The notes beneath the pieces are model-generated. The model was not told where the DNA came from and did no database searches. It was given only the letters and a program-made list of their open reading frames with translations. Position numbers and translations under genes: made by a program. A stretch of DNA of 64,000 bases from Aliivibrio salmonicida LFI1238 (GTDB lineage: Bacteria > Pseudomonadota > Gammaproteobacteria > Enterobacterales > Vibrionaceae). The stretch covers positions 1,984,001 to 2,048,000 of the forward strand of contig NC_011312.1 of assembly GCF_000196495.1 (NCBI RefSeq), in the 5' to 3' direction. This document shows, piece by piece, positions 44,435 to 53,315 of this stretch (positions within the stretch are counted from its first letter, which is position 1; every line of letters begins with the position of its first letter).

Positions 44435-44729
44435 TATCGCTGGGAAAATAGACAGTGTTCATAGCCCAATAAATAATATCATCGTTAAGTTGATATTGAT
44501 TGGAGCCGCACTTTTCCACATGGGAATGCTTATGTGGGAGCCAACGGTATATTCAGAAAATATCCGTGGTTTTAGTGGGTTAATGGCGCCAGCATTGATT
44601 TACGCAGTATGTACTGCGTTTATCTTTGTTGTGGGTTTTATTCCACAAAAGTGGGGTTGGAAACTACTATTTAGTCCTTATTTTTCAATGATGATATTAA
44701 GTTACTTTAGTTATCTCTATTTTATTTGA
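44427..44729 (+). CDS. ybgE: Cyd operon protein YbgE
   Basis: A 100-residue membrane protein with three hydrophobic segments, typical of the YbgE family found behind cydABX. It begins at a GTG overlapping the end of cydX, indicating translational coupling. Function is unknown; a role in cytochrome bd assembly or electrogenicity is only inferred from context. A terminator follows. Confidence 0.9.
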   Translation: MSNIAGKIDSVHSPINNIIVKLILIGAALFHMGMLMWEPTVYSENIRGFSGLMAPALIYAVCTAFIFVVGFIPQKWGWKLLFSPYFSMMILSYFSYLYFI

Positions 44730-44769
44730 TTTTATAATTAATAAAATGTGAACATTGGAACATCATACT

Positions 44770-44806
44770 AAGCGGCTTGTTACTTTTTTAGGTAATAAGC
44801 CGCTTT
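44770..44806 (+). terminator. Terminator after the cyd operon
   Basis: AAGCGGCTT..GTTAC with GTAAT..AAGCCGCTT forms an imperfect but long stem, followed by TATTTTT. Confidence 0.8.
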
Positions 44807-44918
44807 ATTTTTGGCTATTAAGTTCAAAATTTGGTGATTCACCTAGTGACGATAGGTAATTATCAGTTATAGTTAACTACTGATTTCTCAATAAAAAAGA
44901 AAAAGAGGGTGATATAAA

Positions 44919-45323
44919 ATGGCAGTTTTCAAATGGCCTATCACGGTTTACTATGAAGACACCGATGCAGGTGGCGTAGTTTATCACTCTAATTATTTAA
45001 AGTTTTTTGAAAGAGCCAGAACCGAATTATTACGAGAAAAAGGAGTATCTCAAGGGATACTGCTGCAAGAGTCTCTCGGATTTGTGGTTAAACATGTTGA
45101 TATAGATTTTATACAAGGTGCTCGTTTAGATGAGCAGCTCACAGTTGAAACATTCATAGAAGAAATTAAAAGGGTATCGCTGACCTTTTGTCAGTTATTG
45201 GTTAATTTTGAGGGTAAAGTATTGTGCAAAGCTACAGTTAAGGTAGCCTGTATTGATAACGCTAAAATGAAACCAAAAGCGATACCATTATTTATATTAT
45301 CGGAGATATCTTGTGACAGGTGA
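44919..45323 (+). CDS. ybgC: Acyl-CoA thioesterase YbgC
   Basis: Hotdog-fold thioesterase, 134 residues, first gene of the tol-pal cluster. The catalytic region YYEDTDAGGVVYHSNYLKFFERAR contains the key Asp and the conserved HxxYxxF. It is reported to act on acyl-CoA or acyl-ACP. The stop overlaps the tolQ start by 11 bases. AGAGGGTG ribosome site. Confidence 0.95.
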   Translation: MAVFKWPITVYYEDTDAGGVVYHSNYLKFFERARTELLREKGVSQGILLQESLGFVVKHVDIDFIQGARLDEQLTVETFIEEIKRVSLTFCQLLVNFEGKVLCKATVKVACIDNAKMKPKAIPLFILSEISCDR

Positions 45324-45999
45324 ACTATCAATTCTCGATCTATTTTTACACGCTAGTTTATTAGTTAAGATCGTGATGCTTATTCTATTAAGCTTGTCTG
45401 TAATGTCGTGGGCAATGATTTTTAAACGCTCAAAAGTGTTAGCTGTTGCTCATACTGATGCAGAACGTTTTGAAAGCAAATTCTGGTCTGGCATGGATCT
45501 AGCGCAATTATTTAATGAAGTGAAAGTACGTAAAGATCGAATCAGTGGTACTGAAAAGATTTTTTATTCTGGCTTTAATGAATTTGCACGTTTATCTCGA
45601 GTAAATTCATCATCTTCTGAAGCGGTTATGGATGGAACGATACGTTCAATGCGCGTAACGGTCTCTCGTGAAGTTGATGATTTAGAAACAAACCTTCCAT
45701 TTTTAGCAACCGTTGGTTCTATTACTCCTTATATTGGTTTGTTTGGTACGGTATGGGGTATTATGCATTCGTTTATCGCCTTGGGTGCGGTAAAACAAGC
45801 AACTCTAGCGATGGTTGCTCCTGGTATTGCAGAGGCATTGGTTGCAACGGCTATGGGGCTGTTTGCAGCAATTCCAGCGGTAATTGCCTACAATCAATTA
45901 AGTGTGAAAGTAGGTAAGTTAGAGCATAACTACGCTGCATTTATGGATGAGTTTTCTAGTATTCTACATCGTCAAGCAATGGCAAGTCAGGAGAAGTAA
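45313..45999 (+). CDS. tolQ: Tol-Pal system protein TolQ
   Basis: Inner-membrane proton-channel subunit, 228 residues, three TM helices (about 15-38, 135-160, 170-195), homologous to ExbB/MotA. GSITPYIGLFGTVWGIMHSF and APGIAEALVATAMGLFAAIPAV are family hallmarks. Start is GTG inside the end of ybgC. Its stop overlaps the tolR ATG by one base. Confidence 0.97.
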   Translation: MTGELSILDLFLHASLLVKIVMLILLSLSVMSWAMIFKRSKVLAVAHTDAERFESKFWSGMDLAQLFNEVKVRKDRISGTEKIFYSGFNEFARLSRVNSSSSEAVMDGTIRSMRVTVSREVDDLETNLPFLATVGSITPYIGLFGTVWGIMHSFIALGAVKQATLAMVAPGIAEALVATAMGLFAAIPAVIAYNQLSVKVGKLEHNYAAFMDEFSSILHRQAMASQEK

Positions 46000-46445
46000 T
46001 GTCTGGCTATCAACCTAAAAAACGCAAGTTAACCGCTGAGATTAATGTTGTACCTTATATTGACGTTATGTTGGTATTGCTAATTATCTTTATGGTAACG
46101 GCTCCTTTTGTGACTCAAGGGGTAGACGTGAAATTACCAGAGATGACTAATGCGAAATCAGCACAAGAAATGGCAGGTGAAGATCCTAATGCAACGTTTA
46201 TTATTGTCGAGATTGATAAAGACGGAAATCTAGGCTTAAGTGTTGATAATCAAGACGTACGTCGTCCAATGTCAATGCAAGAAATGATAATGAACGTTAA
46301 AGCAGAACTAAGCATTAAGCCTAATTCTCCCGTCGCAGTTGGCGGGGATGCCAGTACGCCATATTCAGAGATAGTATTAGTTCTTGATGAATTAAGCCGC
46401 GCAGGGGTAAGTAAAGTTGGGTTACTTACCGATCTCAAGGAATAG
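45999..46445 (+). CDS. tolR: Tol-Pal system protein TolR
   Basis: ExbD-like partner of TolQ, 148 residues. One N-terminal TM helix with the protonatable aspartate in VPYIDVMLVLLIIFMVTAPF, then a periplasmic domain. The ATG overlaps the tolQ stop (AATG). A short 16-base gap separates it from tolA. Confidence 0.97.
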   Translation: MSGYQPKKRKLTAEINVVPYIDVMLVLLIIFMVTAPFVTQGVDVKLPEMTNAKSAQEMAGEDPNATFIIVEIDKDGNLGLSVDNQDVRRPMSMQEMIMNVKAELSIKPNSPVAVGGDASTPYSEIVLVLDELSRAGVSKVGLLTDLKE

Positions 46446-46461
46446 AAGTGAATAATAATCG

Positions 46462-47469
46462 ATGAAATCGGATAATAATTACACCTTTGCTATTGTTGTT
46501 TCTGTCGTGTTGCACTTGCTGCTCGCTGTCGCGTTGATCTTTGGTAGTGACTTTTCTATGGATGAAAAGGCAAAACCAAATACAATTCAAGCCGTAGTAA
46601 TAGATCCAAGCACGATTGCAAGACAAGCATCTCAAATTCGTCAAGAGAGAGAAAAAGCTTCTCGTGCAGAGACTGAGCGACTAAATCGATTAAAACAACA
46701 GGCAGATCAATTAGAAAAAAACCGTAAAGTCGAAGAAAATCGGATTCGTAAGCTAAAAGAACAACAAGTAAAAGAGAAAAAAGCAGCCCGTAGAGCGGAA
46801 GATGAACGTAAGAAAGCTGTCGCTCAAGCAAAAAAAGAGAAAGAACGAGCAACAGCAGCAGAAGCCGATCGAAAGCGTAAAGTAGATACAGCAGCGAAAG
46901 CGGAAGCGGCAAGATTAACAAAAGTGAAGGCTGATAAAGAAAAAGCAGAAAAAGCCCGTTTAGATAAAGAACGAGCAACTAAAGCAGAAGCTGAACGTGT
47001 CGCGAAAGAAAAAATAGCAAAAGAAAAAGCAGCGAAGGCAAAGGCAAAATTAGCGGCAGAAAACGCCAAGAAAGAGAAAGCAAGAGCCGCAAAAGCGGAA
47101 GCTGCACGTAAGCAAAAAGAAGCGGCATTAAATGACATATTTGCAGGTTTAGAAGATGAAACCGTTCAAAATAGCTCTGCGAAACAGCAGCATATTGACG
47201 ATGAAGTGAATCGCTACGCCGCAATTTTTACACAACGAATTCAACGTAACTTATTAGTCGATGAATCTTATGTTGGAAAAAGTTGCAAGGTAAAAATTAA
47301 ACTGGCATCTTCTGGATTATTGCTCTCAGTAACAACCTTGGGGGGTGATGCGCAGGTGTGCCGTGCTGCTAAAATAGCCGTAACTAAAGTTAATGTTTTT
47401 CAAATGCCAAAAGACGCTGATATTGTAGCTAAACTTACAAATATAAACCTTACGGTTCAACCAGAATAA
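46462..47469 (+). CDS. tolA: Tol-Pal system protein TolA
   Basis: Inner-membrane anchored periplasm-spanning protein, 335 residues. TM helix at about 8-30; a long alpha-helical Ala/Lys/Glu/Arg-rich domain II (about 55-240, units like AKAEAERVAKEK); C-terminal domain III (about 245-335) with CKVKIKLASSGLLLSV. It transmits proton-motive force from TolQR to Pal. The repetitive middle makes long antisense ORFs that are not genes. Confidence 0.95.
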   Translation: MKSDNNYTFAIVVSVVLHLLLAVALIFGSDFSMDEKAKPNTIQAVVIDPSTIARQASQIRQEREKASRAETERLNRLKQQADQLEKNRKVEENRIRKLKEQQVKEKKAARRAEDERKKAVAQAKKEKERATAAEADRKRKVDTAAKAEAARLTKVKADKEKAEKARLDKERATKAEAERVAKEKIAKEKAAKAKAKLAAENAKKEKARAAKAEAARKQKEAALNDIFAGLEDETVQNSSAKQQHIDDEVNRYAAIFTQRIQRNLLVDESYVGKSCKVKIKLASSGLLLSVTTLGGDAQVCRAAKIAVTKVNVFQMPKDADIVAKLTNINLTVQPE

Positions 47470-47479
47470 GGAAGAGCAA

Positions 47480-48832
47480 GTGCTTAAACGATGGATATTA
47501 CCTCTTTTTATAGCGTGTTTGAGTTTTAGCCAAATAGCTAAAGCTGAACTAGAGCTTGTAATCACAGAGGGCGTAAATTCTGCTAGACCCATAGGCATCG
47601 TTCCATTTAAGTGGCATGGTGAAGGCAAGTTACCACAAGATATTTCAGCTATTATTTCTTCTGACTTACAGCGCAGTGGTAAATTTAGTCCATTACCGAC
47701 AAATAAAATGCCACAAACGCCATATAAAGATGCTGACATTAATTACGAAGCTTGGACCAAGATGGGCGTTGATGCCATTGTTACGGGTGAAGTGAAAGTT
47801 AATGCCGCTGGAAAGTATGAGGTTTCTTATAAGCTTATTGATGTGGTTCGTGGTCAATTAACGAAAGGTAAATCTAAAGGGTTAAGTAATTCAGGGGAAT
47901 TAGTTTTAACACAAGACCATATTTTAGTTAATAAAATTGCGACACTTTCAAAAACACAGTTACGAAAATACGCTCACCGTATTTCTGATGTTGTTTATGA
48001 AAAATTAACAGGCGAAAAAGGCGCGTTTTTAACGCGAATTGCTTATGTGGTTGTTAATGATAAATCTCAACATCCATATCAGTTAAGAATTGCGGATTAT
48101 GACGGCTACAACGAACGTTTGGTTTTAAAGTCGAAACAGCCAATCATGTCACCGGCTTGGTCTCCAGATGGTAAGAAATTGGCTTATGTAAGTTTTGAAA
48201 ACAGAAGATCACAAGTTTTCATTATGAATATCTACACGGGGAAGAGGGAGTTAATTGCTTCGTATCCTCGTCATAACGGTGCGCCTCGTTTTTCTCATGA
48301 CGGAAAAGAACTTGCGATCGTATTATCCAAAACCGGCAGTCTTCAAGTTTATATTGTGAATTTACAAACGAAAAAGATGCGCCAAATTACTCGAGGTAGA
48401 TCGAATAATACTGAGCCTTTTTGGGCTCCTGATAACAAGTCTTTAATATTTACATCAGATCGGGGTGGTAAACCTCAGATTTATAGAGTAAATTTAGAAG
48501 ACGGTTCGACAAAACGTTTAACCTGGCAAGGCAGTCAAAATCTTGGTGGGCAGATCACTCCTGATGGTAAATACATCGTTATGGTGAATCGCTCAGAGAC
48601 TGGATTTAATCTAGCAAAACAAGATTTAGAAACCGGTGCTGTCCAGGTCTTAACTAAGACACTACTGGATGAGTCACCAAGTATTGCGCCAAATGGCGGC
48701 ATGGTGATTTACAGTTCCATTTATAGAAAACAAAACGTCCTTTCGATGGTTTCTATAGATGGCCGTTTTAAAGCTCGCTTACCAGCGACAAACGGACGTG
48801 TAAGGGCACCAGCGTGGTCGCCATTTTTATAG
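47480..48832 (+). CDS. tolB: Tol-Pal system periplasmic protein TolB
   Basis: Periplasmic beta-propeller that binds Pal, 450 residues. Signal peptide about 1-22 (LPLFIACLSFSQIAKA), an N-terminal alpha/beta domain, then propeller repeats with SPAWSPDGKKLAYVSFE, APRFSHDGKELA, EPFWAPDNKSLIFTSDRGG and QITPDGKYIV. Start is GTG with AGGAAGAG upstream. Confidence 0.97.
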   Translation: MLKRWILPLFIACLSFSQIAKAELELVITEGVNSARPIGIVPFKWHGEGKLPQDISAIISSDLQRSGKFSPLPTNKMPQTPYKDADINYEAWTKMGVDAIVTGEVKVNAAGKYEVSYKLIDVVRGQLTKGKSKGLSNSGELVLTQDHILVNKIATLSKTQLRKYAHRISDVVYEKLTGEKGAFLTRIAYVVVNDKSQHPYQLRIADYDGYNERLVLKSKQPIMSPAWSPDGKKLAYVSFENRRSQVFIMNIYTGKRELIASYPRHNGAPRFSHDGKELAIVLSKTGSLQVYIVNLQTKKMRQITRGRSNNTEPFWAPDNKSLIFTSDRGGKPQIYRVNLEDGSTKRLTWQGSQNLGGQITPDGKYIVMVNRSETGFNLAKQDLETGAVQVLTKTLLDESPSIAPNGGMVIYSSIYRKQNVLSMVSIDGRFKARLPATNGRVRAPAWSPFL

Positions 48833-48864
48833 CTACTAAATATTTAGGAAATAAGGAAAATATA

Positions 48865-49422
48865 ATGCAACTAAATAAACTTCTTAAGAGTCTTTTAATC
48901 GCGCTGCCAGTGGTTGCTCTTTCTGCTTGTAGTTCTAGCGATAGCGCAACTGATAGTACTGCTGGTCAAGAATCAACAAACGGAACAGAAACAACAAGCG
49001 GTACTGCTGGTGAAGGCCAAACAGATACAACGGTTGTTACTGTAGTTGAAGGTGAAGAAGTTCTAACTGAGCAAGAAGTTAAAGAACAAGCTTTACGTCA
49101 AGTTCAGACTGTTTACTTCGCTTTTGATAACTCAACTATTTCTTCAGAGTATGAAGATATGCTTGCAGCTCACGCGGCTTTCTTAAGCAAAGCGCCTGAA
49201 GTTAAAGTAACCGTTGAAGGCCATGCTGACGAACGTGGTACTCCTGAGTACAACATCGCACTAGGCGAACGTCGTGCTAATGCAGTTGCTAAATACCTAC
49301 AAGCTTTAGGTGTTTCTGCAGACCAAATCTCTATCGTAAGCTACGGTGAAGAAAAACCTCTAGTTCTTGGCCAAACAGCTGAAGACTACGCTAAAAACCG
49401 TCGTGCAGTATTAGTATACTAA
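48865..49422 (+). CDS. pal: Peptidoglycan-associated lipoprotein Pal
   Basis: Outer-membrane lipoprotein, 185 residues. Signal peptide with lipobox LSAC (Cys 22), a Ser/Thr/Glu-rich linker, then an OmpA-like peptidoglycan-binding domain (TVYFAFDNSTISSEYEDML, VEGHADERGTPEYNIALGERRANAV). I choose the ATG at 48865 behind AAGGAA; upstream in-frame codons overlap tolB and give no signal peptide. Strong codon bias suits an abundant protein. Confidence 0.97.
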   Translation: MQLNKLLKSLLIALPVVALSACSSSDSATDSTAGQESTNGTETTSGTAGEGQTDTTVVTVVEGEEVLTEQEVKEQALRQVQTVYFAFDNSTISSEYEDMLAAHAAFLSKAPEVKVTVEGHADERGTPEYNIALGERRANAVAKYLQALGVSADQISIVSYGEEKPLVLGQTAEDYAKNRRAVLVY

Positions 49423-49446
49423 TCGATAGTTTATAAGGCAGCTTAT

Positions 49447-50211
49447 ATGAAATACAGTAACCTTAAGCGAATTATTCCGCTTACGTTGCTGGCGAGTGCG
49501 GCGACCCTTGTGGTCGCCGCTCCTGCTCCAGTCACGGATTTAAATGCGACCTCAGGCTCATCTGCTCAAGCGTCATCAACGAGTATTGAGCGTTTAGAGC
49601 GTTTAATTAAAAGCCGCAATCAAATTCAACTTCAGTTACAACAACAACTCGATGGATTATCAGAAGAACTTTCTGAGATTCGAGGTACTGTTGAGCGTAA
49701 TAGTTATGAACTTGATCAAATGTTAGAGCGCCAACGTCAACTGTATGTTGAAATTGACACCTTAAGAACAGCGAAACCATCGACAGCAAAACCTGTTGTA
49801 GATAATGACGCTAATTCTGGTGAAGGCTCATACGCAACTGATACGAACGAAAATGAAGCGTATCAGAATGCAGTTGATTTGATCTTGAAGAAGAAAGATT
49901 ACGCAGGAGCAACAAAAGCATTCCAAGAATTTGTTGCCGCTTATCCTGATTCGGTTTATAGCTCTAATGCTCATTATTGGCTAGGGCAACTTTATTTTGC
50001 TCAGAAGAATGACGTTGAGGCAGCAAAAAGCTTTACCAAAGTGGTTAGTTACGCGGATTCAAATAAACGAGCGGATGCTTTGCTAAAACTGGGCGAGTTA
50101 GCCAAACGTAATAATAAAGCTGCAGCACAAAAATATTATCAAAAAGTAATAACAGAGTACTCAGACAGTACAACAGCTCAAACCGCTGCTGCACAATTGA
50201 AATCGTTATAA
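49447..50211 (+). CDS. cpoB: Cell division coordinator CpoB (YbgF)
   Basis: Periplasmic protein of 254 residues linking peptidoglycan synthesis with Tol-Pal constriction in E. coli. Signal peptide about 1-25 (LLASAATLVVAAPAP), a trimeric coiled coil (about 45-100) and three TPR repeats at the C-terminus (AYQNAVDLILKKKDYAGATKAF, SNAHYWLGQLYFAQKN). Last gene of ybgC-tolQRAB-pal-cpoB. Confidence 0.95.
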   Translation: MKYSNLKRIIPLTLLASAATLVVAAPAPVTDLNATSGSSAQASSTSIERLERLIKSRNQIQLQLQQQLDGLSEELSEIRGTVERNSYELDQMLERQRQLYVEIDTLRTAKPSTAKPVVDNDANSGEGSYATDTNENEAYQNAVDLILKKKDYAGATKAFQEFVAAYPDSVYSSNAHYWLGQLYFAQKNDVEAAKSFTKVVSYADSNKRADALLKLGELAKRNNKAAAQKYYQKVITEYSDSTTAQTAAAQLKSL

Positions 50212-50236
50212 TTCATTATTTGATATATTACTGTAG

Positions 50237-50264
50237 TAAAAGGAGCTGATTTGCTCCTTTTTTA
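50237..50264 (+). terminator. Terminator after cpoB
   Basis: Stem AAAGGAGC (50239-50246) with GCTCCTTT (50253-50260), six-base loop, then a T-run. Confidence 0.85.
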
Positions 50265-50275
50265 TTTCCCTTAAC

Positions 50276-50303
50276 TTGATGACCCCCTAAGAAGAGGTAT
50301 AAT
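50276..50303 (+). promoter_or_regulatory. Candidate nadA promoter
   Basis: TTGATG (50276-50281), 16 bases, TATAAT (50298-50303), 34 bases before nadA. The -10 is a perfect consensus. Confidence 0.65.
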
Positions 50304-50337
50304 GTTCAGATTATTTTAAAAATTAATGAGCTGAGCA

Positions 50338-51387
50338 ATGGGCCATATTCTAGATCATGTCAACACTGTATATCCTTTCCCTCCAAAACCTACAAAATTA
50401 AGTGCTGACGAAAAGACTCAGTACATTGCTAAAATCAAACAATTATTAAAAGATAAAAATGCGGTGTTAATTGCCCATTATTATACTGATCCTGAAATCC
50501 AGGCATTAGCCGAAGAAACAGGCGGCTTTGTTGGTGATTCTTTAGAGATGGCTAAATTTGGTAATCGTCATGATGCAAAAACATTAGTGATTGCTGGTGT
50601 GCGTTTCATGGGAGAATCAGCAAAAATATTAACGCCTGAAAAAACAATCTTAATGCCAACGTTAGACGCCGAGTGTTCTTTGGATCTTGGTTGTCCTGCA
50701 GATAAGTTTACTGAATTTTGTGATGCTCACCCAGATCATACCGTTGTTGTGTATGCGAATACCTCAGCAGCCGTTAAAGCCCGTGCTGATTGGGTTGTGA
50801 CGTCAAGTATTGCATTAGAAATTGTAGAGCATTTAGATGACGAAGATAAGAAAATTATCTGGGGACCCGATCGCCATTTAGGTTCGTATATTGCGAATAA
50901 AACAGGCGCAGATATGCTGTTATGGCAGGGCGAATGTATCGTTCATGATGAATTTTCTGCAAAAGCATTAAAAGATGCGAAAGCACTGCACCCTGATGCC
51001 GCGGTTCTTGTTCACCCTGAATCACCTGCAAGTGTGGTTGAATTAGCGGATGCCGTTGGATCTACAAGCCAATTAATTAAAGCGGCTAAAGAGCTACCAC
51101 AACAAAAAATGATTGTGGCAACGGATAAAGGCATCTTCTTTAAGATGCAGCAAATGGTACCAAAAAAAGAATTATTAGAAGCTCCAACAGCAGGTGCGGG
51201 TGCAACGTGTCGTAGTTGTGCACATTGCCCTTGGATGGCGATGAATGGTTTAGTCGCCATTGAAAAAGCATTAAACGAAGGTGGTGCAGGTCATGAGATT
51301 TTTGTTGATGAAGAGATCCGTATTAAATCACTTATTCCATTAAACCGTATGTTAGATTTTGCTGAGCAGCTAAATGCCCGTAAATAG
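50338..51387 (+). CDS. nadA: Quinolinate synthase NadA
   Basis: Makes quinolinate from iminoaspartate and DHAP for NAD synthesis, 349 residues. The three [4Fe-4S] cysteines are visible in LDAECSLDLGCPADKF, WQGECIVHDEF and GATCRSCAHCPWMAMN. IAHYYTDPEIQ is an N-terminal family motif. It directly follows the tol-pal cluster, as in E. coli and Vibrio, but has its own promoter. Confidence 0.97.
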   Translation: MGHILDHVNTVYPFPPKPTKLSADEKTQYIAKIKQLLKDKNAVLIAHYYTDPEIQALAEETGGFVGDSLEMAKFGNRHDAKTLVIAGVRFMGESAKILTPEKTILMPTLDAECSLDLGCPADKFTEFCDAHPDHTVVVYANTSAAVKARADWVVTSSIALEIVEHLDDEDKKIIWGPDRHLGSYIANKTGADMLLWQGECIVHDEFSAKALKDAKALHPDAAVLVHPESPASVVELADAVGSTSQLIKAAKELPQQKMIVATDKGIFFKMQQMVPKKELLEAPTAGAGATCRSCAHCPWMAMNGLVAIEKALNEGGAGHEIFVDEEIRIKSLIPLNRMLDFAEQLNARK

Positions 51388-51406
51388 TAAATAAGTAGTT
51401 GAAATA

Positions 51407-51440
51407 AACATGGCGACCACACATTGGTCGCCATTTTTTG
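51407..51440 (+). terminator. Terminator after nadA
   Basis: Stem ATGGCGACC (51410-51418) with GGTCGCCAT (51426-51434), then T5. The same stem recurs at 57599. Confidence 0.88.
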
Positions 51441-51462
51441 ATCGGTTCTTTTGTAAGCGTGA

Positions 51463-51921
51463 TTAATTATTTTTTTTGTCACTTAAAGCAAAGTAAATTT
51501 TAGATACGGTAATTTCTGCTATGAGTATCGTAAATACTACGGCAAAGAAAGCGACGACACCATTTAATGGACCGCCAAACGATACCTTATCACCAAATAG
51601 AATATTAATGGCTTCTAACATAACGAATTTACTACCGACTAATATGACATAACTGCTTAAACCACGGTATATTTTTGGTGCGGTTCCTGGTTTGCTTTTA
51701 AAATAATCAGCAATTCTATGCTCTGCATTTATGGAAAGTTTTAGTAATAACTGCAGGAGTATTGCAGCTGCAAAAGAAATGGTGAATGATTCGATATTAA
51801 CAAAATCCCAATATTCATCAAAAAAATTTAGTACGGTTAGATCGACCAATACTGCAAGTGTGTAACCTACAAATAAACGTTGTGGAGTACTAAAACCATA
51901 TTCTTTTTCTACTGAGCTCAT
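51463..51921 (-). CDS. Four-helix membrane protein, unknown function
   Basis: A 152-residue protein with about four hydrophobic segments (roughly 17-35, 45-62, 88-108, 118-142) and few charges in between. I recognise no named family or motif; the length and topology are like conserved inner-membrane proteins of marine gammaproteobacteria. It is monocistronic, convergent with nadA and downstream of the AraC-type regulator on the same strand, with a gap of about 110 bases. Ribosome site is AGGAATTACT. Confidence 0.7.
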   Translation of the reverse strand: MSSVEKEYGFSTPQRLFVGYTLAVLVDLTVLNFFDEYWDFVNIESFTISFAAAILLQLLLKLSINAEHRIADYFKSKPGTAPKIYRGLSSYVILVGSKFVMLEAINILFGDKVSFGGPLNGVVAFFAVVFTILIAEITVSKIYFALSDKKNN

Positions 51922-52032
51922 AGTAATTCCTAACCGTTAATTGAATTGTTCGATGTTGTTCTGTTTATTATATTGCCTAATCATCATTCGTATTAAAAGT
52001 GAAAGAAAATAGGTTGGCGTATAATGGTAAAT

Positions 52033-53040
52033 TTATTCTGTAAGTCCAAGTATCGACTTTCTATATACTTTTGGTGTTAGCCCGCTAATGCGTTTGAATG
52101 CCCGTGAAAAGTGGGAAATATTGTTATAACCAAGTTGATTTGATATATAAGTTAATGAATAACCTTCTTCCATTAATTCACATGATATAGATAGAGTAAG
52201 GCTTTCTTTTAACTGTCTAAATGACGTTCTCTCTTCTTTTAGTCGACGTTGGAAGGTTCTTGTTGTCATTTGTAATAGCTTAGCGGCTTGAGTGATGCTG
52301 AGGGAATGTTCACGAACATAAGGAAGCAACGAGGTAAAGACGCTATCACTGAAACTAGAATGCCATTCAATTAATGGTTCTTTATTTTTAGTGTCTGATG
52401 GAATAAATTTAACGGTAGAATTGAGTGTTTTTTCATCCATTAATAACGCGCTTTTACTTTGAGCTATAAAAAATTGTGTTTTTTTATTTAGCGCCGAACG
52501 AATCACATCATCATCAATATGTTGGACCTTTACTTGTTCAGGAAACCAATCTGATTTTGTTAATGCCTGAATGAGTTCGATGATATATAAGACGGAAAAT
52601 ACTTCACCCCAAATAAAATAGAGTGTATTTTCGTAAGGGGCTGAGCGGCAAAGCCAATATTTACCATATTGATTTTCAAACGTAATTTCACTGCCGGGAG
52701 AGTCATGATTGAATATGGCATTTACTTTTTCAAGAGCTTCTTTAACGGTTGCGGTGGTATCAAATTGTTTAAGTATCTGGGGTATTATTCGTTGACGGAA
52801 TGCGATGCGTAACAACTCGCTAAAACTATTTACGCCTACTTGTGAAGACAGTAAATATACGAGACGTTTCACCGGTTCTACGGGTAAATAGTCTTTATCT
52901 GTTTCAAAAAGATCGGGTGGTAAACCGGAGTCATTTAATAATTCCTGAATATTGATCCCGTGCTTTGAAAAAACGTCTAAAAGGATTTTTGTGTATCCAG
53001 TCCGGATCATTGGTAGTGGTTTTGAGGCTTTTTTTATCAT
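52033..53040 (-). CDS. AraC-family transcriptional regulator
   Basis: A 335-residue regulator: N-terminal sensor domain of the arabinose-binding-like type seen in OruR/ArgR-like AraC proteins (about 10-190), and C-terminal double HTH (about 235-330) with ITQAAKLLQMTTRTFQRRLKEE and YISNQLGYNNISHFSRAFKRISGLTP. I choose the ATG at 53040 (MIKKASKPLP) behind GGGAGATCTTA. It is divergent from the HlyD/DUF2955 operon, its most likely target. Confidence 0.9.
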   Translation of the reverse strand: MIKKASKPLPMIRTGYTKILLDVFSKHGINIQELLNDSGLPPDLFETDKDYLPVEPVKRLVYLLSSQVGVNSFSELLRIAFRQRIIPQILKQFDTTATVKEALEKVNAIFNHDSPGSEITFENQYGKYWLCRSAPYENTLYFIWGEVFSVLYIIELIQALTKSDWFPEQVKVQHIDDDVIRSALNKKTQFFIAQSKSALLMDEKTLNSTVKFIPSDTKNKEPLIEWHSSFSDSVFTSLLPYVREHSLSITQAAKLLQMTTRTFQRRLKEERTSFRQLKESLTLSISCELMEEGYSLTYISNQLGYNNISHFSRAFKRISGLTPKVYRKSILGLTE

Positions 53041-53315
53041 TAAGATCTCCCTTCTTTTTACTAATTCATTCTTTATATAATTAATTATTGGCGCAAAATG
53101 GTAAGTTTTCATCCTACTTAGTTTGATATATTAATTTATCTGTTCTTTTTGCGACAGAGAACTCAAATTAAAAGTGCGGCAGTGTTTCTACCGTTAAAAT
53201 TTTTTATTTTAATAAACTATTAAATAATAAGTAAATTTTGATAAACATCACTCCATTAATTTAAGAAAGCAACTATACATATATAAATGGAATCAATGAG
53301 TAGTAGGTTATAAAT

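Noticed and set aside
46556..47224. Several minus-strand ORFs over tolA
   Set aside because: Low-complexity complement of the Ala/Lys/Glu helix of TolA.
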